64,000 bases of DNA from Desulfofustis limnaeus (GCF_023169885.1 NZ_AP025516.1:1426001-1490000), one strand, 5' to 3'. Counted from the first letter of the stretch, positions 53,946 to 62,245 are shown. Numbers and translations: made by a program. The notes: generated by a model not told the origin, from the letters alone.

Positions 53946-55556
53946 ATGAATTATCAGCTTATCATCGGTGTTGAGTCTGCTGTCCTTTGTCTGGTAGCGA
54001 TCACCTTTTTCCTCTATTATCGAAAGGTCAGGAAGGAGGCTGACGAATTCTCCTCAATGCTGGAGCAGACAAAAAAGATGGAGGGGAGACTGGAAGCTGC
54101 AAAACAGGAGTTGAATGAAACGCGCAAGACAGAGAAAGAGCTGCAGAAGATCGTTGAGGGTATCAAGCAGGAGATATCGGCAGCTAGCCAAGAGAAAGAA
54201 CTGAAGCTGGCAGAAACAGCACAAGCTGTGAGTAATCACGCAAAAGCTGTTCAGACCATGGAAAAGGCACGATCCGTAATTGCTGAGGCAAAAAAGAATT
54301 TTGATGCGATAAAGAATGAGACGTTGGAGCTACAAGACCTAAAAAAGAATGCTGATAAAATTCGCATTGGTATTCAGAATCATACAGAACTTCTCGGAAA
54401 ATTAAAGAAAGAGATCGTAAAGCATGAAACCGATTCCAGGGACGCCAAGGCAAGGCTTCAGGAATTAATGTCTAGGATTGATCTCTACTCAAGACTCGAA
54501 GAGTTCACGGCATTCGGACACTTTGAGGAGCCGGAATACCTTTATGAGACATCAGCCAGATTTACAGAAGAAATCAAAATTAATCGCGATAAGCAGAAGG
54601 CTCTCCTCTCATCGGATAGTGCTATAACCTGTCCAGATTCCGTTTCAATCACTTCCGATCCTAAAGCTGACAAAAAAATCATCTCCGGGCAGATCAACCT
54701 CATGCTTACTGCCTTCAACATTGAATGCGATTTCCTGATAAGCAAGGTGAAACCAAGCAACTTTACTCGGACCCTGGAGCAGATCGAAAAACTGGCTGCG
54801 AAGCTGGAGAAAAACGCAGCCACTCTTCACTGTGGCTTCAACACGGAATATGTCAGACTGAAATACGAGGAATGCAAACTACAATACCAATTCAGGCTCA
54901 AGAAAGAAGAAGAAAAAGAAGAACAGCGCCTCATTAACGAACAAATGAGAGAAGAGGTAAAAGCCCAGAAGGAATACGAAAAGGCTATTGCCGAAGCAGA
55001 AAAGGAAGAGCGCATGTATCGCCAACTTCTTGACAAGGCGAAAGAATCGCTTTCCAAAGCCAACCAGGAAGAACAAATCATCTTGCAGCTTCGCATCGAT
55101 GACCTTGAAAAGCAATTAGCTGAAGCAGTTGATAAGGAAGAAAGAGCTAAGAGCATGGCCGAGCAAACCAGAAGAGGGTATGTCTATGTCATCAGCAATG
55201 TCGGGTCCTTTGGTAAAAACGTATACAAGATAGGCCTTACAAGGCGTCTTGACCCAATTGATCGAGTAAACGAGTTAGGGGATGCCAGCGTCCCATTCAA
55301 GTTTGATGTTCATGCAATAATCCATGCGGATGATGCACCAGCCCTTGAGGCCACCTTGCATCGTGAATTCAAGTATAAAAGAATAAACGCGATAAACCTA
55401 AGAAAAGAGTTTTTCAGCGTTAGCCTTGAAGAAATCAAGAATGCAGCAGAAAAAATAGTTGGAAATGATGTCGAGTTCACTATGTCTGCACTTGCTGAAG
55501 AGTATTACGAGACGAGGAGGTTGCAACAAGAAATGCCACCAGAGGTGGTTGCTTAG
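53946..55556 (+). CDS. coiled-coil protein with DUF4041-like and GIY-YIG (T5orf172-type) domains
   Basis: The 536-residue protein starts at ATG 53946 with AGGAGGGA upstream. An N-terminal transmembrane helix (about 5-25) is followed by a coiled coil to about residue 170 and a DUF4041-like middle (about 170-320; ARLQELMSRIDLYSRLEEFTAFGHFEEPEY-type region). A second coiled coil (about 310-410) follows. The C-terminal GIY-YIG variant (about 413-505) has RRGYVYVISNVGSFGKNVYKIGLT, DASVPFKFDVHAI and ALEATLHREFKYKR. This architecture is seen in phages and defence regions; nuclease activity is inferred from the family. No attC follows it. Confidence 0.82.
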   Translation: MNYQLIIGVESAVLCLVAITFFLYYRKVRKEADEFSSMLEQTKKMEGRLEAAKQELNETRKTEKELQKIVEGIKQEISAASQEKELKLAETAQAVSNHAKAVQTMEKARSVIAEAKKNFDAIKNETLELQDLKKNADKIRIGIQNHTELLGKLKKEIVKHETDSRDAKARLQELMSRIDLYSRLEEFTAFGHFEEPEYLYETSARFTEEIKINRDKQKALLSSDSAITCPDSVSITSDPKADKKIISGQINLMLTAFNIECDFLISKVKPSNFTRTLEQIEKLAAKLEKNAATLHCGFNTEYVRLKYEECKLQYQFRLKKEEEKEEQRLINEQMREEVKAQKEYEKAIAEAEKEERMYRQLLDKAKESLSKANQEEQIILQLRIDDLEKQLAEAVDKEERAKSMAEQTRRGYVYVISNVGSFGKNVYKIGLTRRLDPIDRVNELGDASVPFKFDVHAIIHADDAPALEATLHREFKYKRINAINLRKEFFSVSLEEIKNAAEKIVGNDVEFTMSALAEEYYETRRLQQEMPPEVVA

Positions 55557-55742
55557 TGAAGATTACCACCGTGGATGATTTTTGATCGAATTTATTCGAA
55601 AAAAGCAACTTATATGCATGAGAAGAAAATTGTTTCGTAGCAAAATTAAACTCCATATTTATCACCAATTTTTTGAATATACTATACTAAAATCAAACAA
55701 TAACCTTCTGTGGAAATGCCGCAGATGTTGGAGTTAGAGAAT

Positions 55743-56291
55743 ATGACATCAATATCATTCCAGACATTTGAATATGTGATTCAAGATGCGACAGACCTTT
55801 TAAATCATTTTGATAAATTAAATACTAACCCTCCTCCTCATGAAATCGAGGTGCTAAAACGTTCTGGACTTGTAATGGCACTTGCTGCTCTAGAAACATA
55901 CGTAGAAGATAGAATAGCAGAAGCAGTAGATAAAGTATCTGGAGCTGGATCAGAGAATAGTATTCTTGTCAAATTTTACAAATCTTCGCTGGAAAATGAT
56001 TTAAAATATTTTCACACACCTAATACAGATAGAGTGAAAAATATTTTTGAGAAATATTTAGGAATTAATGTAACCAATGGTTGGTCCTGGAATAATTATG
56101 ATTCCAAAAGAGCTTGTACCGAGCTAAACACAATTACAAAGAAAAGGGGCGACATTGCTCATCGATCTTGGAGGCCGCAAGAGGGTCAGCCAGTATCGCA
56201 TATAGTTACAAGAGACGAATTACGAAAACATATTAGGTTTATACGAGATTTGGTAAAAGCTACAGATGAATTTATTGAAAAAAATCTATAA
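55743..56291 (+). CDS. HEPN-domain protein (gene cassette)
   Basis: I place the start at ATG 55743 (182 residues), with GGAG 8 nt upstream; GTG 55710 is an alternative. It is all-helical with the HEPN ribonuclease signature Rx4H in TITKKRGDIAHRSW (Arg135, His140), and SGLVMALAALETYVEDRI, typical of the RiboL-PSP-type HEPN group. Such proteins are RNases or toxins in defence and stress systems. No antitoxin gene is adjacent. Its stop codon lies in attC site 8, marking it as a cassette. The 55557-55742 gap upstream shows no gene or attC. Confidence 0.78.
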   Translation: MTSISFQTFEYVIQDATDLLNHFDKLNTNPPPHEIEVLKRSGLVMALAALETYVEDRIAEAVDKVSGAGSENSILVKFYKSSLENDLKYFHTPNTDRVKNIFEKYLGINVTNGWSWNNYDSKRACTELNTITKKRGDIAHRSWRPQEGQPVSHIVTRDELRKHIRFIRDLVKATDEFIEKNL

Positions 56292-56343
56292 CCAGTCATT
56301 TCAACGGACGCGGTGACCCGCGCCGCTGAATTCCACGTTAGAC
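56286..56343 (+). other. attC site 8
   Basis: R'' CTATAAC (56286-56292) contains the HEPN stop codon, and R' GTTAGAC (56337-56343) is a perfect GTTRRRY. The 58-bp interior pairs CAACGGACGCGG with CCGCGCCGCTG. Confidence 0.9.
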
Positions 56344-56358
56344 GACAGAAAAGAAGAA

Positions 56359-57051
56359 ATGAACGACAGTATTACGCGACAACTTCTAATCGAGATGCAG
56401 GATTTTCTTGCTCCGAAGTTGGATAGCTATGAACAGATGTTATACCACTACCTATTCCGGCATAGTCATCTTGAAGGGCTGTCATCGACAATTATCGGAA
56501 TAAGAACAATACAAACTCGCGCAGGTCTAGGTGTAGGGCAGGCCGGATCGCCGCCATCCCAAATGGTCGTGATGAAGAAGCTGAGGAGCCTGGAGGATAA
56601 GGGATGTATCAAGATCGTTTCTAGGTCGTCGCGGGGTACAGAAATTCGCGTACTGTTGCCTAAAGACATACCTGGCGTTGTGCCGGCCGCACAAACGCTC
56701 CCAAAAATAGATCTCGAAGAACTCGATTTCTTTAGCTCCCCTGCTTTGCGGTTACAAATACTCAAGCGAGACAAATACAAATGCTTCTATTGCTTCCGGA
56801 ACCTCTCGGAAGCAAGCTATACGGTCGATCATATTCGGCCACAAGCGGAGGGTGGCCGACATAGCTATAGAAACGTGGTCGCCTGTTGCTTTGAGTGCAA
56901 CGTGCGAAAACAAAACCGGGACGGAAAGGCCTTCTTATTACAAAACTACCGCGAAGGCATGTTGACCGCCGAGGAATACCAGGAGCGCCTTCTGGCTCTT
57001 GAGTCGGTGCAAGCTGGAGGCATCAAACCGGATCTGACAAATGTCGTCTAA
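56359..57051 (+). CDS. HNH endonuclease with winged-helix N-terminus (gene cassette)
   Basis: The 230-residue protein starts at ATG 56359 behind AAAGAAGA. The N-terminus (about 25-105) looks like a winged-helix domain (IQTRAGLGVGQAGSPPSQMV, LRSLEDKGCIKIV). The C-terminal HNH domain has CFYCFRN, YTVDHIRPQAEGGRHSYRN and NVVACCFECNVRKQ, with two CxxC zinc pairs and the catalytic His in DHIRP. Likely a DNA endonuclease; a defence role is possible but unshown. Its stop codon lies in attC site 9. Confidence 0.88.
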   Translation: MNDSITRQLLIEMQDFLAPKLDSYEQMLYHYLFRHSHLEGLSSTIIGIRTIQTRAGLGVGQAGSPPSQMVVMKKLRSLEDKGCIKIVSRSSRGTEIRVLLPKDIPGVVPAAQTLPKIDLEELDFFSSPALRLQILKRDKYKCFYCFRNLSEASYTVDHIRPQAEGGRHSYRNVVACCFECNVRKQNRDGKAFLLQNYREGMLTAEEYQERLLALESVQAGGIKPDLTNVV

Positions 57052-57117
57052 CAAACCCATCAAGCCGACGCTCTCTTCGCTGCGCTTCGTTCGCGCGGCT
57101 TATGGGCGGCGTTATAC
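57046..57117 (+). other. attC site 9
   Basis: R'' GTCTAAC (57046-57052) fits RYYYAAC and carries the HNH stop codon. R' GTTATAC is at 57111-57117. Arms CCCATCAAGCCG and CGGCTTATGGG pair. It is a classical site. Confidence 0.92.
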
Positions 57118-57144
57118 AAATAAAACATATCATCTCGACGTCCT

Positions 57145-57260
57145 ATGGAAGACTGGGAAATACAATATCTTGAGAAGCTTAAAAAGGCTTCAGAAGCGAT
57201 AAAAGATGCCCAAGAGATTCTTGTTGAGAATGGCTTAGATGTTCGCCAGCCTAAAATTAA
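57145..57260 (+). pseudogene. cassette gene fragment cut by IS5 copy 3
   Basis: ATG 57145 opens MEDWEIQYLEKLKKASEAI and reads 38 codons before the IS5 end at 57261. It then stops 8 codons into the IS. It directly follows attC site 9, as a cassette gene should. In the reconstructed array it joins the segment at 47793, but in a different frame from the gene there. Either a base has been lost since, or they were separate frames. Confidence 0.55.
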
Positions 57261-58594
57261 GGGTTCCTTGAAAAATAGGGGCTAAAAATCTGGCAAATTA
57301 TTCAAAAAAATCAGCGAAAAATCTCTGAAAATATATTAATATCAACACGTTGGTTATGATATCACCATTTCATTCCCCCTTTTCAGAGATAGCGCCATGA
57401 CACAATTCGGCCTCTTCGATTATCACAAGCGACTCTCCCGGATCGATAAAGCCGGTGATCCCCTGATCGAACTCAATAAGGTGGTTGATTGGGAACAGTT
57501 CCGTGTCCTCATCAACCGTGCACTTGAGAAACCGCGTAAATCTCCAGCCGGTGCCAAGGGCTACGACCCAATCCTGCTGTTCAAGATCCTGATTCTCCAG
57601 TCTTTGTACAATCTCTCCGACGAGGCCATGGAGTATCAGATCCTTGATCGCTATTCGTTTTCCCGGTTCCTTGGTATTCGTGAAGGTTCCAAGGTGCCCG
57701 ATGCCACCACCATCTTCCGCTTCCGGGATGAACTGGCCAAAGCCGGCGTGGTGGAGCTGCTGTTTACCCAGTTCGATCAGTTCCTCCGTGAGCATGGCTT
57801 TCGTGCGCAAAAGGGCCAGATTGTCGATGCCTCCATTATCCGCGTTCCCACTCAGCGCAACAGCCGGGAAGAAAACGAAGATATCAAAGCCGGCACACCC
57901 ATCACCTCATGGGACGAACCGAAACGCCGGCAAAAAGATACCGATGCCCGCTGGACCAAGAAGAACGGCAAAGCGTTCTTTGGCTACAAGAACCATGTCA
58001 GTATCGACGTCGGTCACAAGTTCATTCGCAGCTATGAGGTCACCGACGCCAGTGTCCATGACAGTCAAGTGTTTACCGAGCTGCTTGACCCGGAAAATAC
58101 CAGTAATGACGTCTGGGCCGATTCTGCGTACCGTTCCGAAGAATCGTTGCAGGAGTTGGCACAACAAGGGTTTCAAGAACACCTGCAGCTCAAGGGCAAC
58201 CGGCACCGAAAGCTGACCGACGAAGAGCGCCAGGCGAATCGGACCAGATCGAAGATCCGTAGCCGTGTCGAACATGTCTTCGGGGTGATGGCCATGCGTA
58301 CCGGCAGTACACTGATGCGCGGGATTGGCATGGTCAGAATCAGGGCCAAGATCGGCTTGCGCAATTTGGCTTACAATGTGAGCCGTTTTGCACTGCTGGC
58401 CACCGCTTAACAGCAGACGTGCGCCTTCAGAACGTAGAAGGCGCTCACCGGCTCCTGAAAGAGCGATACGTGAGATCAAGAGAGCAGAAAATCGTCTCAT
58501 GGCCGTCATAGTTTGACGAAAAACGGTGTTCATGAGTGCAGATTTTTACGGCGCAACAACGCGTTTATTGAAAATGGCATTATTCAAGGTGCCC
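57261..58594 (+). mobile_element. IS5-family element, copy 3 (uninterrupted)
   Basis: 1334 bp from GGGTTCCTTGAAAAAT to ATTCAAGGTGCCC. Flanks are TTAA (57257-57260) and TGAA (58595-58598). TGAA matches the GGGTTCC-end flank of copy 2, not its own left flank. This is the only copy without ISL3 insertions, so it defines the intact element. Confidence 0.95.
57397..58410 (+). CDS. IS5-family transposase (copy 3)
   Basis: Identical in translation to the 337-residue protein at 46595. In this copy the complete left end and promoter region are intact, so it is the most likely source of active transposase. Confidence 0.95.
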   Translation: MTQFGLFDYHKRLSRIDKAGDPLIELNKVVDWEQFRVLINRALEKPRKSPAGAKGYDPILLFKILILQSLYNLSDEAMEYQILDRYSFSRFLGIREGSKVPDATTIFRFRDELAKAGVVELLFTQFDQFLREHGFRAQKGQIVDASIIRVPTQRNSREENEDIKAGTPITSWDEPKRRQKDTDARWTKKNGKAFFGYKNHVSIDVGHKFIRSYEVTDASVHDSQVFTELLDPENTSNDVWADSAYRSEESLQELAQQGFQEHLQLKGNRHRKLTDEERQANRTRSKIRSRVEHVFGVMAMRTGSTLMRGIGMVRIRAKIGLRNLAYNVSRFALLATA

Positions 58595-58596
58595 TG

Positions 58597-59508
58597 AAGG
58601 CCTGGGCGTCAGAAAACCCTCCAATAGTTGTCTTGGTCAGTCAACTAGCGGCAATTCTTCCTGAAACAATCGTCGAATTACTTGATGATATAGGTGAGCC
58701 CCAGAAGTTAACCAAAATGTTTGGGGAACCAGAACCATCGTTCTGGCTTCGGATGTACCGTTCTTACGCAGTTTTCAATCGTAGGATTTCAGAAATGATC
58801 CCAATGCTTGGGACAGCGCCTGCTATTTATGCTCAAATTCACGAAGCCCTAAGAGGTGCAGGAAATCTTACCCAAATCAATTCGGAAACTAAATGTACCC
58901 ATAAACTTGATGAGATATTGACTCACCATTACGAATACATCCAGGATGATCTAGACAACAAACCGATTTCAGAAGCACAACGAGACACGATCTTCAAAAC
59001 GCTCGTCACTCAGGACTTCCATTTTCTTGTAAGGGTCGTGCTGCCATGTGTGGTTCTATACCGTGAGCACTCAGTACTCTTGTACCGAAAGGCGCGGCTT
59101 GGCCATCCAGATTCGCTCGACAAACTCTTGCGGCTTGACAAGATGTTGCTCCGGGATCCCTCTATTAATAAATGGATTTACCGTTATTCCCAAAAAACAG
59201 CAGGTGCTCGAACGTATGAGATGCTGACGGAAGCCTTGAGAAGTCCACCAAGGCCACATCTTTCAAGGCAGCAAATCAAAATCCGCGTTGCAGGAGCTCT
59301 TTCTTTTGTCACCGAAGTGCTTGGTCACCGATTATCAGCTCCATCAATTCAAAATCTGTTTGATGCCGTTTCGGTTGATTATGGAAAAGACGATTTGCGG
59401 GACTATGATCTACCGGATGCACCAGAGTCATTCTCTCAGGCTGTGCGAAGAGAACGAAATATTCTTCTCAGCAAATTAAAGAAAGCTTCCCCTACAAAAC
59501 TTTCTTGA
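58597..59508 (+). pseudogene. hypothetical protein, 5' end displaced by IS5
   Basis: The genuine frame (303 codons) runs from 58597, at the IS5 edge, to 59508. With the six codons at 53028-53011 it gives a 309-residue protein starting MKQLRLKAWASENPP. It contains a hydrophobic N-terminal stretch (IVVLVSQLAAILPETIVELL) and is otherwise mainly helical (HKLDEILTHHYEYIQDDLDN, DSLDKLLRLDKMLL). I recognise no family. It now reads through from inside the IS5 end and might be made as a fusion using an IS-internal start. Confidence 0.7.
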
Positions 59509-59537
59509 TTCGTGTCGGGGTAAGACGTGCTCACGCC

Positions 59538-59576
59538 TGATATCTACTTTCGTCATGAAGACGAAAACAGATATCA
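59538..59576. other. inverted repeat upstream of the Rep gene
   Basis: Arms 59538-59554 and 59560-59576 match at 15 of 17 positions (TGATATCT...TTTCGTC). It may be part of a replication or transfer origin for the adjacent Rep protein, or a terminator for the preceding gene; there is no T tract. Confidence 0.5.
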
Positions 59577-59622
59577 AAGGTTCCGTACCTCTCCATCCAA
59601 GTAGTTTAGAGCGTCAGAACCA

Positions 59623-59672
59623 GGCAAGCCGCACGCGCCCTCAACCGTCGGGTTGGGGGCGTGCGGCTTGCC
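59623..59672. other. long GC-rich hairpin upstream of the Rep gene
   Basis: GGCAAGCCGCACGC (59623-59636) pairs perfectly with 59659-59672. An inner CAACC/GGTTG stem extends it. It is followed by GGCTTTCT. It lies 43 bp before the Rep start codon, a position typical of double-strand origins, but it could also terminate transcription. Confidence 0.55.
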
Positions 59673-59715
59673 GGCTTTCTACCTCCGCACTGGCCAGAAG
59701 CCGGAAGGGGGGCAA

Positions 59716-60957
59716 ATGACTATCAGCCCCCCCGCAAAGGTGAAACTTGGTCCTGAGGACACCTTCAAAGTGCTCACCTCAGGGATCGATTCGCTCTATT
59801 TGGCCATCGATATTCACTGGGAGAACGAAGATTTTTTCGAATATCTCAGGGAAATGAAAGCGCTCGCGGTTGAGACCGAGCGTGACCAGGTCATTCAATT
59901 TCCTCAAAGCGGTCTATTCAGTGTGGTTAAGCCTTACGGAAGGAAAGGGCATCAGTGGATCATCGAGAACAACGACTTCGAGATGACACTTGGTGATTGG
60001 CTCACTCCAAAATCGCGCCCAAGTGCGATGGTGACGTTTCGATCTGAAGCGTTATGGCGACTTGGCCCTCATGAATGTGTAGCACTAATTGGAGAGCTTT
60101 TTCGGTTAGCTCACGCTGAGGATATCAAGATCAAACCAAGTCGGGTCGACCTTTGTCTTGATATGACCTTTCCCGATTCTGAATGGTTCATGGACTTAAT
60201 ATATCTCAGAGTCACGAGATCAACGGGAAGTCACCCATACCTTGATAACAATAACCTGACAGGAATCAGTATCGGCAGAGGAAATATTGCTGCTCGACTC
60301 TATGACAAGCCTTTCGAGATCCGCAGAAAATCAAAAAAATACTGGGTGTATGATATCTGGGGCATCGAAGAGGAGGTTCCCGAGTCTTTGAGAATCATCA
60401 GGACGGAAGGGCAATTCAGGCGCGAGGCGCTCAGAGAATTGGGTATCGATACGATTGACGACCTTTTCGACCATATCGAAAAGCTCTGGGGCTACTTCAC
60501 CCAGAAGTGGCTCAAGTTCGCGACCAATCCTGGTGAACATCACACCATGAGGAAGCTTCTGCCGTGGTGGGAGATCGTTCAGAATGGCTTTCTCGGAGTG
60601 CAACAGCCCACCCCTCTGATTCGATGCAAAGCAATCCAACCCCGCAAAAAACAGCTCTTTGCTCAGTCCTACGGCACGATGACCAGCTTTATGGCTTGCT
60701 GTCATGAGGAAATGGAAATGCCCATTGGCTGTTCGGTCACTACCAGTGACTTGTCACGACAGTTCAATATGAGTCTGCGGGAATATGGGAAAAGTGATTT
60801 TGAACTGGAGATGGATTTGCAGCAGAAGCGAGCAAAGCGGGATCGGGCGATGGCAAAAATGTATGCGGTGGATCAGCAGAGAAAAGCGCTCGGTCTTCCC
60901 TCAACTATCAAACTCAACCCGCATTCAGGACAGAAACCATGGCCTACCAAGAGTTAG
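59716..60957 (+). CDS. replication initiation factor (Rep_trans-like)
   Basis: I place the start at ATG 59716 (413 residues), directly behind GGAAGGGGGG; an upstream TTG lies inside the hairpin. The pattern LTSGIDSLYLAIDIHW near the N-terminus, KIKPSRVDLCLDMTFPD, IGRGNIAARLYDKPFEI and RTEGQFRREALREL fits rolling-circle-type initiators or relaxases of the Rep_trans group used by phages and integrative elements. The tyrosine that would attack DNA was not assigned. It lies in a Rep-Xis-Int order at the tRNA end of the element. Confidence 0.75.
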   Translation: MTISPPAKVKLGPEDTFKVLTSGIDSLYLAIDIHWENEDFFEYLREMKALAVETERDQVIQFPQSGLFSVVKPYGRKGHQWIIENNDFEMTLGDWLTPKSRPSAMVTFRSEALWRLGPHECVALIGELFRLAHAEDIKIKPSRVDLCLDMTFPDSEWFMDLIYLRVTRSTGSHPYLDNNNLTGISIGRGNIAARLYDKPFEIRRKSKKYWVYDIWGIEEEVPESLRIIRTEGQFRREALRELGIDTIDDLFDHIEKLWGYFTQKWLKFATNPGEHHTMRKLLPWWEIVQNGFLGVQQPTPLIRCKAIQPRKKQLFAQSYGTMTSFMACCHEEMEMPIGCSVTTSDLSRQFNMSLREYGKSDFELEMDLQQKRAKRDRAMAKMYAVDQQRKALGLPSTIKLNPHSGQKPWPTKS

Positions 60958-61280
60958 GCAGACTGCTCACCGCTCCGAAGGCAGCAAAGCAGATCGGAAT
61001 TGGTGTAAAAAAGTTCAGAAAGCATTATGCTCGTTTTGGTGGATTCGTCCTGGATGGCAGAACCTATGTCTATGAGGAGATTTTAAAGCATGCCTTACAG
61101 GATACGAAAAAGTGGTCAATGGATGGCGCAGGTGACGATAGACGGGAGAAAACAACGGCACCGGTGCAAAACGAAAAAAGAAGCGCTCCTGTGGGAGGAG
61201 GAGCAGAAAACGGGATCGATATTTCAGCCAGTAGAAGTATCCCCGACCTGCACGATGTCTTTGGGCGAATGGGCAAATGA
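60939..61280 (+). CDS. small DNA-binding protein, candidate excisionase
   Basis: The frame starts at ATG 60939, overlapping the Rep stop by 19 bp. Residues 1-55 (RLLTAPKAAKQIGIGVKKFRKH, FVLDGRTYVYEEIL) look like a MerR/Xis-type winged-helix. The last 60 residues overlap the integrase start in another frame and are low-complexity, so the real C-terminus may matter little. Excisionase is inferred from its place between Rep and integrase genes. Confidence 0.65.
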   Translation: MAYQELGRLLTAPKAAKQIGIGVKKFRKHYARFGGFVLDGRTYVYEEILKHALQDTKKWSMDGAGDDRREKTTAPVQNEKRSAPVGGGAENGIDISASRSIPDLHDVFGRMGK

Positions 61281-62238
61281 ATATCTTACCTTTGCCCGGC
61301 AACGGTTCAGCTCGACGGCCTATACGGAGAAATGCTTTGCCTTCCGGGAATTTTTTTTAAGTGAGGCCAAGCCTGAAACACCAATTGCTTCGTACGGTTC
61401 AAAAGCGGCTCTGGTGCATCTGCAGTACCAGGCGCGAAAAAGATCCGGTAGTTCCGCCAACCGGCAGCGAAAGAATCTTCGGGCTGCTTGGGAGTGGGGC
61501 GTGAAGTTCCTTGGCTTGCCGGAGAGAAATCCGTTCCATGTGGTGCCGCGATTTGCTGAGATACGCTATGAACGAAGTGTCCCAACGCTCGAGGAGTTCT
61601 GGAAGGTCTATGCAGCGGCCGAGTTCGAGAAGGATCGGTTGATGCTGTTTGCCTATCTGCAGACCGGCGCCAGGAGGGATGAGCTGTTCCGGCTGAAATG
61701 GATTGATGTCGATTTCACCAAGAAGCGGCTGCGATTGCGATGGCGCAAGAACAGTATCGGCGAATGGCGCGAATCGTGGCTACCGGTCGGTGACGAACTG
61801 TTGGACATGCTGAAGGTGCAGAGAAAGACGACGGGAAAACTCGAATTCGTATTCATGCGCTGTACCGACGACGGGCAATGGGTGCCCTATGAAGCGCGTG
61901 GGCAGTGGCTGAAACGGTTGTGCAAGCGCGCCGGGGTCAAGGACTTCGGGTTCCACGGCATCCGGCATCTGTTCGCCTCGATTCTTGCAAGCAAGAATGT
62001 ACCATTGGTCGAGATTCAGAAGATGCTGCGGCACGGCTCGATCCAGACGACCGCCCGTTACATTCATTCACTGCAGGACGGCTCGCGCGAAGCGCTCGAA
62101 GCCTTGCCGAAACTGGAGGATCAGTCGGTGTGGAAGGTGTTTGAACAAGACGTCCGGAAAAATGAAAAACCCACAGACAACCCACACTGGCGGGTGGGAG
62201 TGTGTCTGCGGGCCTCAGAACAGTCACTAAGTAACTGA
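61090..62238 (+). CDS. tyrosine recombinase/integrase
   Basis: The 382-residue protein starts at ATG 61090. The N-terminal arm-binding strands (RKSGQWMAQVTIDGRKQRHR) are followed by a core-binding SAM-like domain (about 58-160). The catalytic domain has Arg195 in QTGARRDELF, HGIRH (His289, Arg292), LRHGSIQTTARYIH with His315 and nucleophile Tyr324. It lacks the extra insertion of integron integrases, so it is not IntI. It ends 7 bp before the tRNA-Glu CCA end, which identifies that tRNA as its target. The AAAACCCACA repeat at 62166 lies inside its last codons. Confidence 0.93.
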   Translation: MPYRIRKSGQWMAQVTIDGRKQRHRCKTKKEALLWEEEQKTGSIFQPVEVSPTCTMSLGEWANEYLTFARQRFSSTAYTEKCFAFREFFLSEAKPETPIASYGSKAALVHLQYQARKRSGSSANRQRKNLRAAWEWGVKFLGLPERNPFHVVPRFAEIRYERSVPTLEEFWKVYAAAEFEKDRLMLFAYLQTGARRDELFRLKWIDVDFTKKRLRLRWRKNSIGEWRESWLPVGDELLDMLKVQRKTTGKLEFVFMRCTDDGQWVPYEARGQWLKRLCKRAGVKDFGFHGIRHLFASILASKNVPLVEIQKMLRHGSIQTTARYIHSLQDGSREALEALPKLEDQSVWKVFEQDVRKNEKPTDNPHWRVGVCLRASEQSLSN

Positions 62239-62245
62239 TATTATT

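Larger units (their letters stand above)
35614..57117. other. integron cassette array without integron integrase (CALIN)
   Basis: Nine sites with attC architecture (RYYYAAC-like R'' near a stop codon, an imperfect palindrome, GTTRRRY-like R') punctuate short, mostly single-gene units. Four share the same GC-rich centre (GCAAACAGCGCG). No intI gene is in the window. Left of 45117 the cassettes point minus; in 47793-48990 and 53507-57260 they point plus, because two segments were inverted by IS5 recombination. Confidence 0.85.

Noticed and set aside
61090-62238. Integron integrase for the cassette array
   Set aside because: The protein is an ordinary phage-type tyrosine integrase beside tRNA-Glu with Xis-like and Rep genes, and no attI or IntI-specific insertion is visible.
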